Positions 42,634-51,967 of a stretch of 64,000 nucleotides of DNA are shown here, one piece after another. The notes under the pieces are model-generated. The model worked only from the letters and a program-made list of their open reading frames with translations. It was not told where the DNA came from and ran no database searches. The translations under genes were made by a program, and so were the position numbers. Positions within the stretch are counted from its first letter, which is position 1. Each line of letters starts with the position of its first letter. Origin of the DNA: a virus; the IMG/VR virus record IMGVR_UViG_3300025117_000601, positions 26,939 through 90,938 of that record. The stretch is one strand, 5' to 3'.

Positions 42634-43619
42634 AAGTCCTCATCCGACATGAAACCAACGCGAGCCATTATATTTATTCTGGAATAGCGGCTGAACTGCA
42701 AAAACGTGGTAATACAGTAGCGTTTTGGTGTCCAGAACAAAAGTCTTGTTTTGACATCTTTAATGAGTTTAACCCAGACGTTTATTTAGGACAAGGCTAT
42801 AATCTTGATAGGGCTCAAATAAAAAATCTCAACACTAGACCTTCCTGCAAAATATTCTTAAAGTGTGGGAATTATGGATCGTTAGATAGTGAAATCGACA
42901 CCAAAGAATATCCAGTTTTGATGGCGACAGATAACGAGAGAAAGGCGGTCGATAGTATTGTCAATAAAGACCGTATCTGTATATTCAACTTTAACCCGAA
43001 TACCGATAAGTGGAATGACGCGGTAATCGGAAAGTGGAGGGGGTTAGTGCCAACGATTTTTGGTTTAGCCCCAGCCGCCGATACTTCGGTTTTCTACCCA
43101 GAACCCAAGAACGACAAATTAAGGTGTGATCTTGTAATTTGTTCAGCTATATGGGAATATAAACAAAGAACTATAAGTAAGTATATTTTCCCACTGTGTT
43201 ATCCACTAGGCAAATACAACATAAGAATATTTGGAAGTTCACATTGGTCACAACCACAATATATAGGAGCAATATCGGATAGTACATTAAGAGGAGTCCT
43301 AAGTAGTGCAAAATTAGGATTACATGTAAGCGAACCTCATCTACAAAGATGGGGTTATGAGGTAATTTCCCGAATCCCCAATACGCTCGCTTGTGGAACC
43401 CTCTGTATTTCTGATTACGTCGCCGCCTTAGACGACTATTATCCCAACCTAAACTTCCCTGCCGCAAAAACTCCCGAAGAATATAAAGACATGATCGATT
43501 ATTATTTAGTACACGATGAGGAAAGGATTAAATTGGCAGGAGAATTACATAAGTATACTTTAGAGCATCACACATACGAAAATCGGGTTGACGAAATTTT
43601 CACAATATTGGAGATTTAA
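42630..43619 (+). CDS. CgeB-like glycosyltransferase
   Basis: This 329-residue GT-B protein resembles the CgeB group: FGLAPAADTSVFYPE between the domains, NIRIFGSSHW, then GLHVSEPHLQRWGYEVISRIPNTLACGTLCISDYV as donor region (viewed in parts). It overlaps the nucleotidyltransferase gene by four bases, so the two probably act in one pathway. Sugar and acceptor are unknown. Confidence 0.75.
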   Translation: MKVLIRHETNASHYIYSGIAAELQKRGNTVAFWCPEQKSCFDIFNEFNPDVYLGQGYNLDRAQIKNLNTRPSCKIFLKCGNYGSLDSEIDTKEYPVLMATDNERKAVDSIVNKDRICIFNFNPNTDKWNDAVIGKWRGLVPTIFGLAPAADTSVFYPEPKNDKLRCDLVICSAIWEYKQRTISKYIFPLCYPLGKYNIRIFGSSHWSQPQYIGAISDSTLRGVLSSAKLGLHVSEPHLQRWGYEVISRIPNTLACGTLCISDYVAALDDYYPNLNFPAAKTPEEYKDMIDYYLVHDEERIKLAGELHKYTLEHHTYENRVDEIFTILEI

Positions 43620-43627
43620 GAGATCGA

Positions 43628-43867
43628 ATGAATAATAAACCAACACTATACGATTTAGAGCAAACAATTGCCCGCTTAAAGATTGAGAATCAGTTATTAG
43701 CCGATGAGGTAATACATTTGAGACCACTTAAAGAAAAGTGGATTGATTCCTGTGGTAAAATTCAGGATTCTATTCAGCAATACGGGTTTGGTAAGTGGGG
43801 GGCTGATATTTTCGATATTGCGTGCGACATTATGAAAAGATACGCCGATTTGGAGAATAGAGTATGA
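43628..43867 (+). CDS. Small coiled-coil protein
   Basis: The 79-residue product starts with a Leu/Ile heptad-like helix (about residues 5-35) and has no other feature. It lies between two glycan genes and overlaps the next by four bases. Function unknown. Confidence 0.5.
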   Translation: MNNKPTLYDLEQTIARLKIENQLLADEVIHLRPLKEKWIDSCGKIQDSIQQYGFGKWGADIFDIACDIMKRYADLENRV

Positions 43868-44856
43868 AAACCGTCGTAGTAACAGGCTCGGAAGGATTCT
43901 TGGGCAAGTACGTTTGTCAAGCATTTTTAGATGCTGGATGGGACACTATTGGAATAGATAATAGGTTTAAATATGGACATAATGAAGATAGATGTGTTAG
44001 AGGGGTTAGTTATGAATATAAGGACGTAAGATATACAGGGTTTGAGTGGTTAGTTAGAAATAGAAAACCAAATGTAGTAGTAGACCTAGCCTCAATAGTG
44101 GGAGGCGCTCAATTTTTATATGGTAATCATCTGAATGGTCGGCATAGCGTTTATTGGGATTTATCTAATAACATAGATATGCACAAAAGGGTAATCGAGG
44201 CGTGTATACTGGCAGGGAGCTGTGTGTTTGAGGGAAAGCCGAATTCTCACCCTCGTCTTATTACCATTTCTTCCTCTGCTATATACGAAAGAGTAAATGT
44301 ATATTCAACTCCAGAATATAAAATCGACGACATTCCAACTCCTACTCATTGGTATGGATTATATAAATATATGTGTGAGAGACTAACCACGATGTCTGGG
44401 TTGGATTATACTATATTGAGACTATTTAATTGTGCTGGATTGGGCGACGACGATTTACGTAGCTCACACGTTATTCCACAACTAATTCGCAATTTTAAAG
44501 CGGGGGATTTTACTGTTTATGGAGATGGTAGCGAAACCCGTACATTTACACATTGTACGGATGTGGCAAACGCAATAGTAAAAGTAGCTGACGACGATAG
44601 CTTTATCAGTAAGGTGGTTAATATAGCGAACTCGCAAAACATAACTAGTATAGGCGATTTAGCAGTAAAAATATTGCAGAAAGTATTAAGAAATAAATCC
44701 CCGAAGGTTGCTAATCAATTAACCTACATAGCAGACAGACGACTTTCACCAATTATCAGGAGTGAAGCAAATAATACAATGTCTGTTAGTTTAGGTATAG
44801 AATATAAGGTTGGGTTAGACGAAATTATTAAAGAATCCGTCCCGTACTATAATTAG
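43864..44856 (+). CDS. NAD-dependent sugar epimerase/dehydratase
   Basis: The 330-residue extended short-chain dehydrogenase has VVTGSEGFLGKYV (GxxGxxG NAD-binding loop), VVDLASIVGGAQF, TISSSAIYE, and the catalytic YGLYK (Y-x3-K). The substrate is likely a nucleotide sugar. Some features recall GDP-mannose 3,5-epimerase, but the exact reaction is not settled. It is followed by a GDP-fucose-synthase-like gene after 10 bases. Confidence 0.82.
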   Translation: MKTVVVTGSEGFLGKYVCQAFLDAGWDTIGIDNRFKYGHNEDRCVRGVSYEYKDVRYTGFEWLVRNRKPNVVVDLASIVGGAQFLYGNHLNGRHSVYWDLSNNIDMHKRVIEACILAGSCVFEGKPNSHPRLITISSSAIYERVNVYSTPEYKIDDIPTPTHWYGLYKYMCERLTTMSGLDYTILRLFNCAGLGDDDLRSSHVIPQLIRNFKAGDFTVYGDGSETRTFTHCTDVANAIVKVADDDSFISKVVNIANSQNITSIGDLAVKILQKVLRNKSPKVANQLTYIADRRLSPIIRSEANNTMSVSLGIEYKVGLDEIIKESVPYYN

Positions 44857-44866
44857 GAGTCTATTC

Positions 44867-45835
44867 ATGGTTGAAATTCAAAAATCCGATCTAATTATGA
44901 TTACTGGCGGAACTGGATTTCTAGGTCATGCTGTCTGTAAAACCCTTCGCAATGATGGATACACTAACCTATTACCATTGGATTCTCGCCAATACGATCT
45001 AAGATTTACTGAGGATGCGTCTCTATGTATGAAAGCATTTCAAGAAACAAAAATTGTAGCACATCTTGGGGCAGTCGTAGGCGGCATAAACGGAAATCGT
45101 ATGTCTCCAGGGCGTTTTTTCCACGATAATATGATTATGGGATTAAATGTTATAGAACAAGCTAGACTATCATGTAAAGACTTAAAAAAGTTTATATTGA
45201 TTAGTACAACATGTGCCTACCCCAGAGATTGTCCTACGCCGTTTATTGAAGAAAATCTGTGGAATGGGCGACCAGAATTTACGAACTGGGGATACGCGGA
45301 AAGTAAGCGCGCTTTAATGTGTATGTTGGAAATGTATAGATTACAGTATGGATTTCCTGGTATCACACTTATACCGACAAATTTGTATGGAAATGGTGAT
45401 TCGTTAAATGTTGAAACTAATCACGTAATTCCTGCCATAATCATTAAATTTCTTAAAGCAAAAAGGGATGAATCGCCAACCGTAGAATTATGGGGTGACG
45501 GTTCCCCCACTAGAGAATTCCTTTATGTGGATGATTGTGCTCGTGGAATAGTGGAAGCCATGAAGTATTACGATAAGCCAGAGCCAGTAAATCTTGGAAA
45601 TGGTATTGAAATCTCTATCTATGATTTAGCCCACATGATAAAGTATAAGATTGGTTATGCGGGAGAAATAGTGTGGAATAAGGATATGCCTAATGGACAA
45701 CCAAGACGATGTTTAGATGTCCATAGGGCGTTTAACGAATTTGGGTTCACAGCGGAAACCAGCCTAAGTGAAGGCTTGGATATTACTATTGAGGATATTA
45801 AAGATAGATTAACACTTCAAGAGGTGGTATTATGA
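44867..45835 (+). CDS. GDP-L-fucose synthase-like epimerase/reductase
   Basis: The 322-residue protein matches GDP-fucose synthases along its length: ITGGTGFLGHAV (NADP loop), AHLGAVVGGINGN, LISTTCAYP, YAESKRAL (catalytic Tyr and Lys), PTNLYGNGDSLN and SPTREFLYVDDCA. It would turn GDP-4-keto-6-deoxymannose into GDP-fucose. No GDP-mannose dehydratase is seen in the window, so the precursor may come from the host. AGGAGT precedes the ATG. Confidence 0.8.
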   Translation: MVEIQKSDLIMITGGTGFLGHAVCKTLRNDGYTNLLPLDSRQYDLRFTEDASLCMKAFQETKIVAHLGAVVGGINGNRMSPGRFFHDNMIMGLNVIEQARLSCKDLKKFILISTTCAYPRDCPTPFIEENLWNGRPEFTNWGYAESKRALMCMLEMYRLQYGFPGITLIPTNLYGNGDSLNVETNHVIPAIIIKFLKAKRDESPTVELWGDGSPTREFLYVDDCARGIVEAMKYYDKPEPVNLGNGIEISIYDLAHMIKYKIGYAGEIVWNKDMPNGQPRRCLDVHRAFNEFGFTAETSLSEGLDITIEDIKDRLTLQEVVL

Positions 45836-46086
45836 AATTGATTACTGTACAATGCGTTCGTTGTGGAAAGTGGTTAAATAGCATGACAAACGGAGATTTA
45901 GATGCCAGCCATGATATGTGGAGCAATGGGGCGACGGTTGTTATGGATGTTGGTTACGGGTCCGATTTTGACGAATCTAGACTTCTTATTGCCCTATGTG
46001 ATGACTGTATAAAAGAACAATTAAAGGAAGGTATAATTAAGAAAATGGATAAAACCTTCTGTAAACTTTGTGGACACGAAATGTAA
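45832..46086 (+). CDS. Small zinc-binding protein
   Basis: The 84-residue product has three cysteine pairs (CVRCGK near 9, CDDC near 62, CKLCG near 77), so it probably binds at least one zinc ion. The ATG overlaps the preceding stop. Function unknown. Confidence 0.5.
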   Translation: MKLITVQCVRCGKWLNSMTNGDLDASHDMWSNGATVVMDVGYGSDFDESRLLIALCDDCIKEQLKEGIIKKMDKTFCKLCGHEM

Positions 46087-46108
46087 TATTATTTTTGGAG
46101 GTGGAATT

Positions 46109-46405
46109 GTGAAATACTTTTATTTTGTGGGAATGGTGTTCTTGGTGTGCGCGATTGGAGAAACAGAACGACAGTTTGGACGGATTTCCGACTCGATTGA
46201 CGCTCATAGGCAAGAAGTTTCTAGGTTAAAGATGAAGGCGGAACAAATAAACTATAACTTAGAATGTATTTACGGTGAGGCTCACAAAATAGATAATGTT
46301 CTAACGCTGTTGGATGACGATGTGTGGTCGTTAAAAGCAACGTTGCATGGAGACATTGAAAAACTTAACAACACAATATCTGGATTAAAATTTGGAGGTG
46401 GTTAG
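46109..46405 (+). CDS. Membrane-anchored coiled-coil protein
   Basis: The 98-residue product has a hydrophobic N-terminus (residues 3-15) and a long helical region with heptad-like spacing. The GTG at 46109 is well supported by GGAGGTG upstream. Its stop shares a base with the next GTG (TAGTG). It resembles its downstream neighbour in layout. Confidence 0.55.
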   Translation: MKYFYFVGMVFLVCAIGETERQFGRISDSIDAHRQEVSRLKMKAEQINYNLECIYGEAHKIDNVLTLLDDDVWSLKATLHGDIEKLNNTISGLKFGGG

Positions 46406-46623
46406 TGAGTGATGTACTGAAAATCGCCGCTCTGGTTATTTTTCTGTTTGTGGGGACCGGCGTAGTAGAAGCAATTAACAATTTAGCAGGAGAGTTAAGT
46501 AAGTGTAATGAGCAAATGGCTGGTTTAAATTATATGACAATCGAGATGGATAAGAATATGAGGGAATTGAAAGAAACTATGGACAAATTGAACAATATTC
46601 CTAAACCACCCTTTCTCAAATAG
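46405..46623 (+). CDS. Membrane-anchored coiled-coil protein
   Basis: The 72-residue product has an N-terminal membrane helix (about residues 5-20) and a helical tail. GGAGGTGG precedes the GTG. It may pair with the gene before it, since the two are coupled. A spanin role was considered but there is no lipobox. Confidence 0.5.
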   Translation: MSDVLKIAALVIFLFVGTGVVEAINNLAGELSKCNEQMAGLNYMTIEMDKNMRELKETMDKLNNIPKPPFLK

Positions 46624-46635
46624 TAGAGATTTGTT

Positions 46636-47403
46636 GTGATTAAATTATTTTGCGGAAATTACAAAAGTGTTATTTTAGGGCAAAATTTTGATTTAATTTT
46701 CACATCCCCACCCTATAATATAGGTAGTCAATCTCCTAAAAAAATTACTAATCGTAAGTTTGGCGGATACGACTCAAAATCTTGGGGAGCAATCGAGGAT
46801 TACCCAGATTCCATCAACGAAGATGAATACCAGCAACAACAACAGGATTTCTTGCTGTGGTGTGCCGCCCATATTAAAGATAGCGGAAATATAATATATA
46901 ATCATAAACTAAGACGCAAAAATGGTATATTGATTGACCCAATTAGTTGGTTCCCCAATACCCTATATGAGCACGACCGAATAATTTGGGATAGAAAAAG
47001 TACACATAATCATTGCACTAAGTTTACATACGACCATTATGAATATCTGTATTGTTTGAGAAAGATTGGTAGCGAAAATCACTATTTTAAAAATCAACCA
47101 TTTTTATGGCAGGAAAATAATAGTAAAGGAGTGGGGAATGTGTGGGGATTAAGTAAGGAGTATGGGAATAATCACAATGCCCCCTTTCCCCTGCTATTAG
47201 CTCGTCAGGTTATCAGAATGTGGTGTCCGTCAAACGGGTTAGTGTGCGACCCGTATAGTGGTTCTGGTACAACTATGATAGGTTGTTATCTTGAAAATAG
47301 GGACTTTATAGGAGCGGAAATATTACAAAAATATTATAAATACAGCCTAGAGAGGTTATCTTGTATAAAAAAAACCAATTCGACAGAGATGGTAAGTGTT
47401 TGA
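46636..47403 (+). CDS. DNA amino-methyltransferase (beta class)
   Basis: The 255-residue protein has TSPPYNIGS near residues 28-36 (motif IV, SPPY) and CDPYSGSGTTMIG near residue 205 (motif I, SAM loop). The SPPY form is common among N4-cytosine methyltransferases. Its end overlaps the downstream nuclease-like gene by 43 bases. This suggests that the two are functionally linked, possibly as a restriction-modification-like pair. Confidence 0.83.
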   Translation: MIKLFCGNYKSVILGQNFDLIFTSPPYNIGSQSPKKITNRKFGGYDSKSWGAIEDYPDSINEDEYQQQQQDFLLWCAAHIKDSGNIIYNHKLRRKNGILIDPISWFPNTLYEHDRIIWDRKSTHNHCTKFTYDHYEYLYCLRKIGSENHYFKNQPFLWQENNSKGVGNVWGLSKEYGNNHNAPFPLLLARQVIRMWCPSNGLVCDPYSGSGTTMIGCYLENRDFIGAEILQKYYKYSLERLSCIKKTNSTEMVSV

Positions 47404-47885
47404 AAAGCGGTAATGATGCTGTTGTTAAATTTAAGCGAATTGCAAAAAAGACTGGATTACAATTTAGGGATTCTTCTTTTAATGACGACGTTAATAAACA
47501 CATAGATATTTGGGTAGATAATAAAAGTTATGATATTAAATCGGCTAAAAAACGTAATAGAAGTGATAAACAAAAAGATTATGACTCGATATGGATAGAA
47601 TTACACGGGGTTAGACCTAATGATGGGGGGTGGTTGTATGATGGTAATGCCGACTTTATAGCGTTTGAGACTAGGGGTGGCTTTATTATATTTGACAGAT
47701 TAAAATTATTGAAGTATGTAGACGGTGTACAAAAAAAGATAAGATTAAAAGACGGCGTTCATTCTTCTAGTACATCCAAAAAATTAAATAGAATTTATTC
47801 CCGAAGGGATAGACCAGACGAAATTATTTGCTTTGCGTTAGAAGAATTAAAGGAAAATGTAGAATATGAGGAACGGCGTGAGTAA
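47361..47885 (+). CDS. Predicted PD-(D/E)XK nuclease overlapping a methyltransferase
   Basis: The 174-residue protein shows HIDIWVDNKSYDIKSAKK, a strand-turn-strand with the D ... D-x-K pattern of restriction-like nucleases. A later basic region (RIYSRRDRPDE) could bind DNA. Start is a TTG inside the methyltransferase gene. It is flanked by two methyltransferases in overlapping frames. Whether it is a restriction enzyme, a repair nuclease or a phage-specific endonuclease is unknown. Confidence 0.55.
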   Translation: MYKKNQFDRDGKCLKSGNDAVVKFKRIAKKTGLQFRDSSFNDDVNKHIDIWVDNKSYDIKSAKKRNRSDKQKDYDSIWIELHGVRPNDGGWLYDGNADFIAFETRGGFIIFDRLKLLKYVDGVQKKIRLKDGVHSSSTSKKLNRIYSRRDRPDEIICFALEELKENVEYEERRE

Positions 47886-48477
47886 TATATATACGGCAAT
47901 AGTCGCTAATAATGACACTGTAATTAAAAACGCTGTTGATTTATATATCAAAGAAGGGGTTAAAATTGCGGATGTGACATACGGCAAAGGTGTATTTTGG
48001 CGATTAGTAGACATATCTAAATACGACTTTCACCCCTCCGATATATTAACACTACCAGATTCCCCCTGTGATTTTCGCAACTTACCCTATGAAAATGAGA
48101 CATTTGATCTAGTTGTATTTGACCCACCATACGCCCACAATCCAGGTAGAATGCTGGTTAATAACAATTATAAAAACGCGGAAACAACCAAGGGGTTTTA
48201 TCACAACGACATAATACAGTTGTACTACGAGGGTATTAACGAGGCAAAACGTATATTAAAATATAATGGTTTTTTGTTTGTCAAATGTAAAGATGAAATT
48301 GAATCCTCTAAACAAAAAATGAGCCATATCGAAATTCACGATTACTGTACAAGCAACGGTTTTGAAGTAATTGATTTATTCGTAGTTGTGCAAAAAGTTA
48401 ATCCAGTGGTACAATTCGCACAACAACACGCCAGAAAAAATCATTCTTATTTATGGGTATTCCAAAAACAGGATTAG
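47866..48477 (+). CDS. Small DNA methyltransferase-like protein
   Basis: The 203-residue protein contains VFDPPYAHNPGR (DPPY motif) near residue 83, preceded by VTYGKGVFWR in place of a classical motif I. Its size and order suggest a compact amino-methyltransferase of the type found in many phages. It starts within the end of the nuclease gene and completes a cluster of three overlapping genes. Confidence 0.7.
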   Translation: MRNGVSNIYTAIVANNDTVIKNAVDLYIKEGVKIADVTYGKGVFWRLVDISKYDFHPSDILTLPDSPCDFRNLPYENETFDLVVFDPPYAHNPGRMLVNNNYKNAETTKGFYHNDIIQLYYEGINEAKRILKYNGFLFVKCKDEIESSKQKMSHIEIHDYCTSNGFEVIDLFVVVQKVNPVVQFAQQHARKNHSYLWVFQKQD

Positions 48478-48482
48478 GTTGA

Positions 48483-48740
48483 ATGTTAGTATACATGCTT
48501 AGAGAAGCCGAAAATGGTCAGTATTACAAAAAGAGTGGGGCTATACCAAAGTGGGTAGAGCAGGAAAAGGGGACTGTTTGGCAAACTAAACAAGGGGTGA
48601 CTGGGGCTTTAGTGTATGCAAAACAACGGTGCTCTTACGCCCATTATGAAATCGTGGCTTTTGGCTTAATAGAGGTGGGAATATTAGAGAGATCGACAAA
48701 ACCTAGTAATGGTAGATTTAATTGGGATATTGGAGAATAA
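48483..48740 (+). CDS. Hypothetical small protein
   Basis: The 85-residue product is soluble, with a Trp/Tyr-containing beta-rich pattern. It has no known motif. It begins five bases after the methyltransferase gene ends. Confidence 0.5.
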   Translation: MLVYMLREAENGQYYKKSGAIPKWVEQEKGTVWQTKQGVTGALVYAKQRCSYAHYEIVAFGLIEVGILERSTKPSNGRFNWDIGE

Positions 48741-48747
48741 AACAAAA

Positions 48748-49557
48748 ATGTTTTCACTATTAGTATTTTCAAAAGACAGAGCCGCACAGTTAGATTTATT
48801 ACTAAACTCTATAGCTAGAAATACACACTCTATCGGCACCGTCTCTGTATTATGGAAGGCTTCTACGCCAGAGTTTGAGACTGCCTACAAGATTTTGCAG
48901 GAAGAAAGACCAGATGTTATATGGATTAAGGAGTTTGATTTTAAGAGAAATGTGTATTATATGCTGGAGTGGGCAAGTGAATATTTTGCGTTTGCCACCG
49001 ATGATGATATTCTATATAGAGAGTTCAACGTAGACGGCGATGAATTAGAGCATTTATTTAATAGTCATAACATAGCGTGTTTATCTATGCGATTAGGTTG
49101 GAACTGTACTGTCCAATATAATTATAGCGGTGAAAAAAGTGTATTTCCAAGATCGGTAATAAGAAGTGGTCAATTCTATATATGGGATCATAGATATGTT
49201 GGGAGAGGTAATTTTGCCTATAAATGGAGTGTCGATGGACATATTATGTCTAAAACATCATTTATACCAGTATTAAATACTATCGAGTTTGTCGGTCCTA
49301 ATGAGATGGAAGGTAAATTGAGTATGAAAATGAGTATGGGACCACCGAATATGTCGTGTGTAGAACACTCAGTTATTGTTAATACTCCAACTAACAGAGT
49401 TCAAAACGCGGCGGCTAATAGGGCTGGAGAAGTGTACGGTAAAACCGCCGATGAATTAAATAAGTTATTTTTGCAGGGGAAAAGAATAGTATACGACAAG
49501 ATTGATTTCAGCGGAATTTGTGGGTGTCACCAAGAACTTTTATTAACACTGGAATAG
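48748..49557 (+). CDS. GT-A-type glycosyltransferase
   Basis: The 269-residue protein begins with a strand-helix FSLLVFSKDRAAQLDLLLNS and has YFAFATDDDILYRE, a DxD-like metal site of GT-A enzymes, near residue 86. The C-terminal half has FVGPNEMEG and several conserved-looking Asn/Asp. I prefer ATG 48748 because it begins right at the first strand, though the ribosome site GGAG is a bit far. Donor sugar is unknown. Confidence 0.7.
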   Translation: MFSLLVFSKDRAAQLDLLLNSIARNTHSIGTVSVLWKASTPEFETAYKILQEERPDVIWIKEFDFKRNVYYMLEWASEYFAFATDDDILYREFNVDGDELEHLFNSHNIACLSMRLGWNCTVQYNYSGEKSVFPRSVIRSGQFYIWDHRYVGRGNFAYKWSVDGHIMSKTSFIPVLNTIEFVGPNEMEGKLSMKMSMGPPNMSCVEHSVIVNTPTNRVQNAAANRAGEVYGKTADELNKLFLQGKRIVYDKIDFSGICGCHQELLLTLE

Positions 49558-49559
49558 AA

Positions 49560-49733
49560 ATGGCTAGTATAAAAGAATCAGAAGAAGCACTAAATAAACT
49601 TATTGCCGATGGATTAGCTTATATTTATATTAGAAAAGATTATTCTGTAAGTCTAGATGGGAATTTTAAGGCTGAAGAATTAAGACTAATAGCAAACGCA
49701 TTAAATAACCTAGAAAAAAATAGATGTGGGTAG
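49560..49733 (+). CDS. Small protein, third member of a phage family
   Basis: The 57-residue product has SVSLDGNFKAEELRLIANALNNLE, which matches the C-terminal half of the proteins at 14856 and 15257. It follows the glycosyltransferase by two bases and overlaps the next homing-endonuclease gene. Function unknown. Confidence 0.5.
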   Translation: MASIKESEEALNKLIADGLAYIYIRKDYSVSLDGNFKAEELRLIANALNNLEKNRCG

Positions 49734-50851
49734 ATATTTTAACAAAAGAATTTTTAACAAAAGAAATTCTTATAAACAACAAAGATTCTTTAGTAATAGC
49801 TACAGAGATTGGGTGTTCTGTAGATACAGTATGGAGACAGTGTAGAAAATTTAATATAACGAAGAAATTGTTTATTAGCGATATTAACCCAGAATGGTTG
49901 GCGTTATGGGATAACGATAAAAACACAAACATGGATATCTCAAAATTAACTTGTGGGTCAGAGCAAGAGGCGTGGTTTAAATGTGTTAATGGTCATTCTT
50001 GGATACAAAAAATTAACCAAATCAACAGAGGTAGTCAGTGTCCATACTGTACACATAAAAGAGTGGATATTGGAAAAACAGATATGGAAACACTATTTCC
50101 AGATATAACAACAATATGGAATTACAATAAAAATTACCCAACATTACCAAGTGATATATTCCCGTATAGTATAAAAAAATATTGGTGGAGGTGTCTACTA
50201 GGACACGAATGGATTGCTCACCCAGGTAAGCTAATAGGGTATTATAAAAAAACTAAAAAATGGGGATGTCCGTATTGTTCAAACAGAAGGGTTTTAGTTG
50301 GATTTAATGACATTCAAACCCAAAGACCAGACCTAGCAATAGAATGGGATTACGAAAGAAATATTGGTTTTGGACCAGAAGATGTAACGGTTGGTAGTAA
50401 TCTAATAGTAAACTGGGTAGATGAATTTGGGCATAGGTGGAGAACAAGAATTACTCATAGAATTCAAGATGGTACTAATTGTCCAATATGCAATGAAAGC
50501 AAATTAGAAAAACGAACAAGGAATACATTAGAAAAGTATAAAGTTAAATATGAACGTCAAAAAAGATTTGATGGGTGTAAAGACATTATTGCTTTGCCGT
50601 TTGATTTTTATTTGCCAGACTACAACATATTGATTGAATGTCAGGGAATTCAACACTTTGCTACCGATCATAAAATATCAAAAAAATTTGCTAAATCAAC
50701 CATGTTTTCGCCAAACGATTTATTAAAGTTAAAACTACACGACGAAATTAAATTATTATTTTGTATAGATAGGCAAATAAGATTTATAAGAATATCATAT
50801 TTAGAAATGGAAAATATAGAAGAAATATTAGTTAAGGAGCTATGTTTATAA
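49724..50851 (+). CDS. Zinc-ribbon/Vsr-like homing endonuclease with N-terminal HTH
   Basis: The 375-residue protein has an N-terminal helix-turn-helix (DILTKEFL ... EIGCSVDTVWRQC, residues 4-40), three zinc-ribbon repeats (CPYCT, CPYCS, CPICN; residues 50-250) and a Vsr-like nuclease (FDFYLPD, then IECQGIQHF). It closes with IRISYLEMENIEEIL. The HTH is related to that of the copy at 60045 and to the HNH enzyme at 24894. It is inserted among glycan genes, between a small gene and a methyltransferase. Confidence 0.8.
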   Translation: MWVDILTKEFLTKEILINNKDSLVIATEIGCSVDTVWRQCRKFNITKKLFISDINPEWLALWDNDKNTNMDISKLTCGSEQEAWFKCVNGHSWIQKINQINRGSQCPYCTHKRVDIGKTDMETLFPDITTIWNYNKNYPTLPSDIFPYSIKKYWWRCLLGHEWIAHPGKLIGYYKKTKKWGCPYCSNRRVLVGFNDIQTQRPDLAIEWDYERNIGFGPEDVTVGSNLIVNWVDEFGHRWRTRITHRIQDGTNCPICNESKLEKRTRNTLEKYKVKYERQKRFDGCKDIIALPFDFYLPDYNILIECQGIQHFATDHKISKKFAKSTMFSPNDLLKLKLHDEIKLLFCIDRQIRFIRISYLEMENIEEILVKELCL

Positions 50852-50852
50852 T

Positions 50853-51422
50853 ATGCAGCCTTCTATTTTTGATCCAAAATGTCCACATTCTACGCATTTC
50901 CCTCTACTTAAATACTTATTAGAACAAAGCAATGGTTTCGTAATCGAAATCGGATCAGGATATTCGAGTACGCCGCTATGTTATGAGATCGCCCATCAAA
51001 AGAATGGGTTTTGTTTATCACTAGAAAACGATAAATTCTTTTATAATAAATTTTTAGTAGATAATGACGCCAATTTTAAGATAGAGTCTGTTAAGGAATG
51101 GGTTTCGCATTTTCAGTCGCCAGAAATGGTTGACCTACCTAAATCGAGGGATTGGTTCGTATGCCTAGTGGATAACGCACCTTGGGTGGCAAGATTAACG
51201 GCCATTGAATATGTTAAAAACTTCGTTCCATACATTCTCCTGCATGACTGTGATTTTTACACAAGAGAAAAGTTAGTTGATGATTGGGGAAAATACTTTA
51301 AATATTATCGAATATATAACGTACACAGTAAACCATATAAATCTGGACCGCCGACATTACTTGGGTCTAATTTAGTGGAAAACCTAGAATTCAAAATTGA
51401 AGGTATGTATATCGAGCCATGA
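50853..51422 (+). CDS. Class I SAM-dependent methyltransferase
   Basis: The 189-residue protein has FVIEIGSGYSSTPL (SAM loop) near residue 28 and LSLENDKFF, in which the acidic residue would bind the ribose. VCLVDNAPWVARL and YILLHDCDFY follow in the positions of later strands. It is paralogous to the next gene. The target is unknown; a sugar is plausible because of context. Confidence 0.7.
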   Translation: MQPSIFDPKCPHSTHFPLLKYLLEQSNGFVIEIGSGYSSTPLCYEIAHQKNGFCLSLENDKFFYNKFLVDNDANFKIESVKEWVSHFQSPEMVDLPKSRDWFVCLVDNAPWVARLTAIEYVKNFVPYILLHDCDFYTREKLVDDWGKYFKYYRIYNVHSKPYKSGPPTLLGSNLVENLEFKIEGMYIEP

Positions 51423-51967
51423 TACCTATAACTCCCGCTAATAATAATCCGTTTGGTTCCCATCAGGCGGTATTAAATGCCGTAGTAGCGTCTCCCCTAG
51501 TTGGCAATAGAGTTTTAGAGTTTGGTTTGGGTGGATTTAGCACTGGTATTTTGTATAAAAAGGCTAGGCAGGGAAATGAGGGGTTGTTATTATCGTTCGA
51601 GACTGATATAAAATATGTCAAACAGTTTGAGTCATATCAGGATATTTGGTTTACTATTTTTCATGTTCAACATGGATGGAATTGGGTGTTCGATAATCAT
51701 CCCGCTATGAAAGAGCGGTGGAATTTGGTGTTTGTGGACCAACATCCGTACCCCCCCAGAGTTGAAACTATAAATAGGTTAAAGGATCAAGCCGACTATA
51801 TTATATTACACGACGCTGTTCATCTAATAGGATATCCAAAAAAAGAGAGAGAATATACCGATTATTTTAAGTATGCGCAAGAGTATCCCGTGGGGGGAAG
51901 TGACCCCAGAACATTCCCCAATACTATTATTGGTAGTAATTTTCACGTTTGCGAGTTTAAAATATGA
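51419..51967 (+). CDS. Class I SAM-dependent methyltransferase paralogue
   Basis: The 182-residue protein has VLEFGLGGFSTGIL (SAM loop), LLSFETDIKYV, LVFVDQHPYPPRV and YIILHDAVHL, the same series as in the upstream gene. The two overlap by four bases and form a tandem pair from gene duplication. Acceptor unknown. Confidence 0.7.
   Translation: MIPITPANNNPFGSHQAVLNAVVASPLVGNRVLEFGLGGFSTGILYKKARQGNEGLLLSFETDIKYVKQFESYQDIWFTIFHVQHGWNWVFDNHPAMKERWNLVFVDQHPYPPRVETINRLKDQADYIILHDAVHLIGYPKKEREYTDYFKYAQEYPVGGSDPRTFPNTIIGSNFHVCEFKI

Noticed and set aside
46109-46623. Inner/outer spanin pair
   Set aside because: Both products have a membrane helix and coiled coil, but the second has no lipobox, and no endolysin or holin gene is evident next to them.
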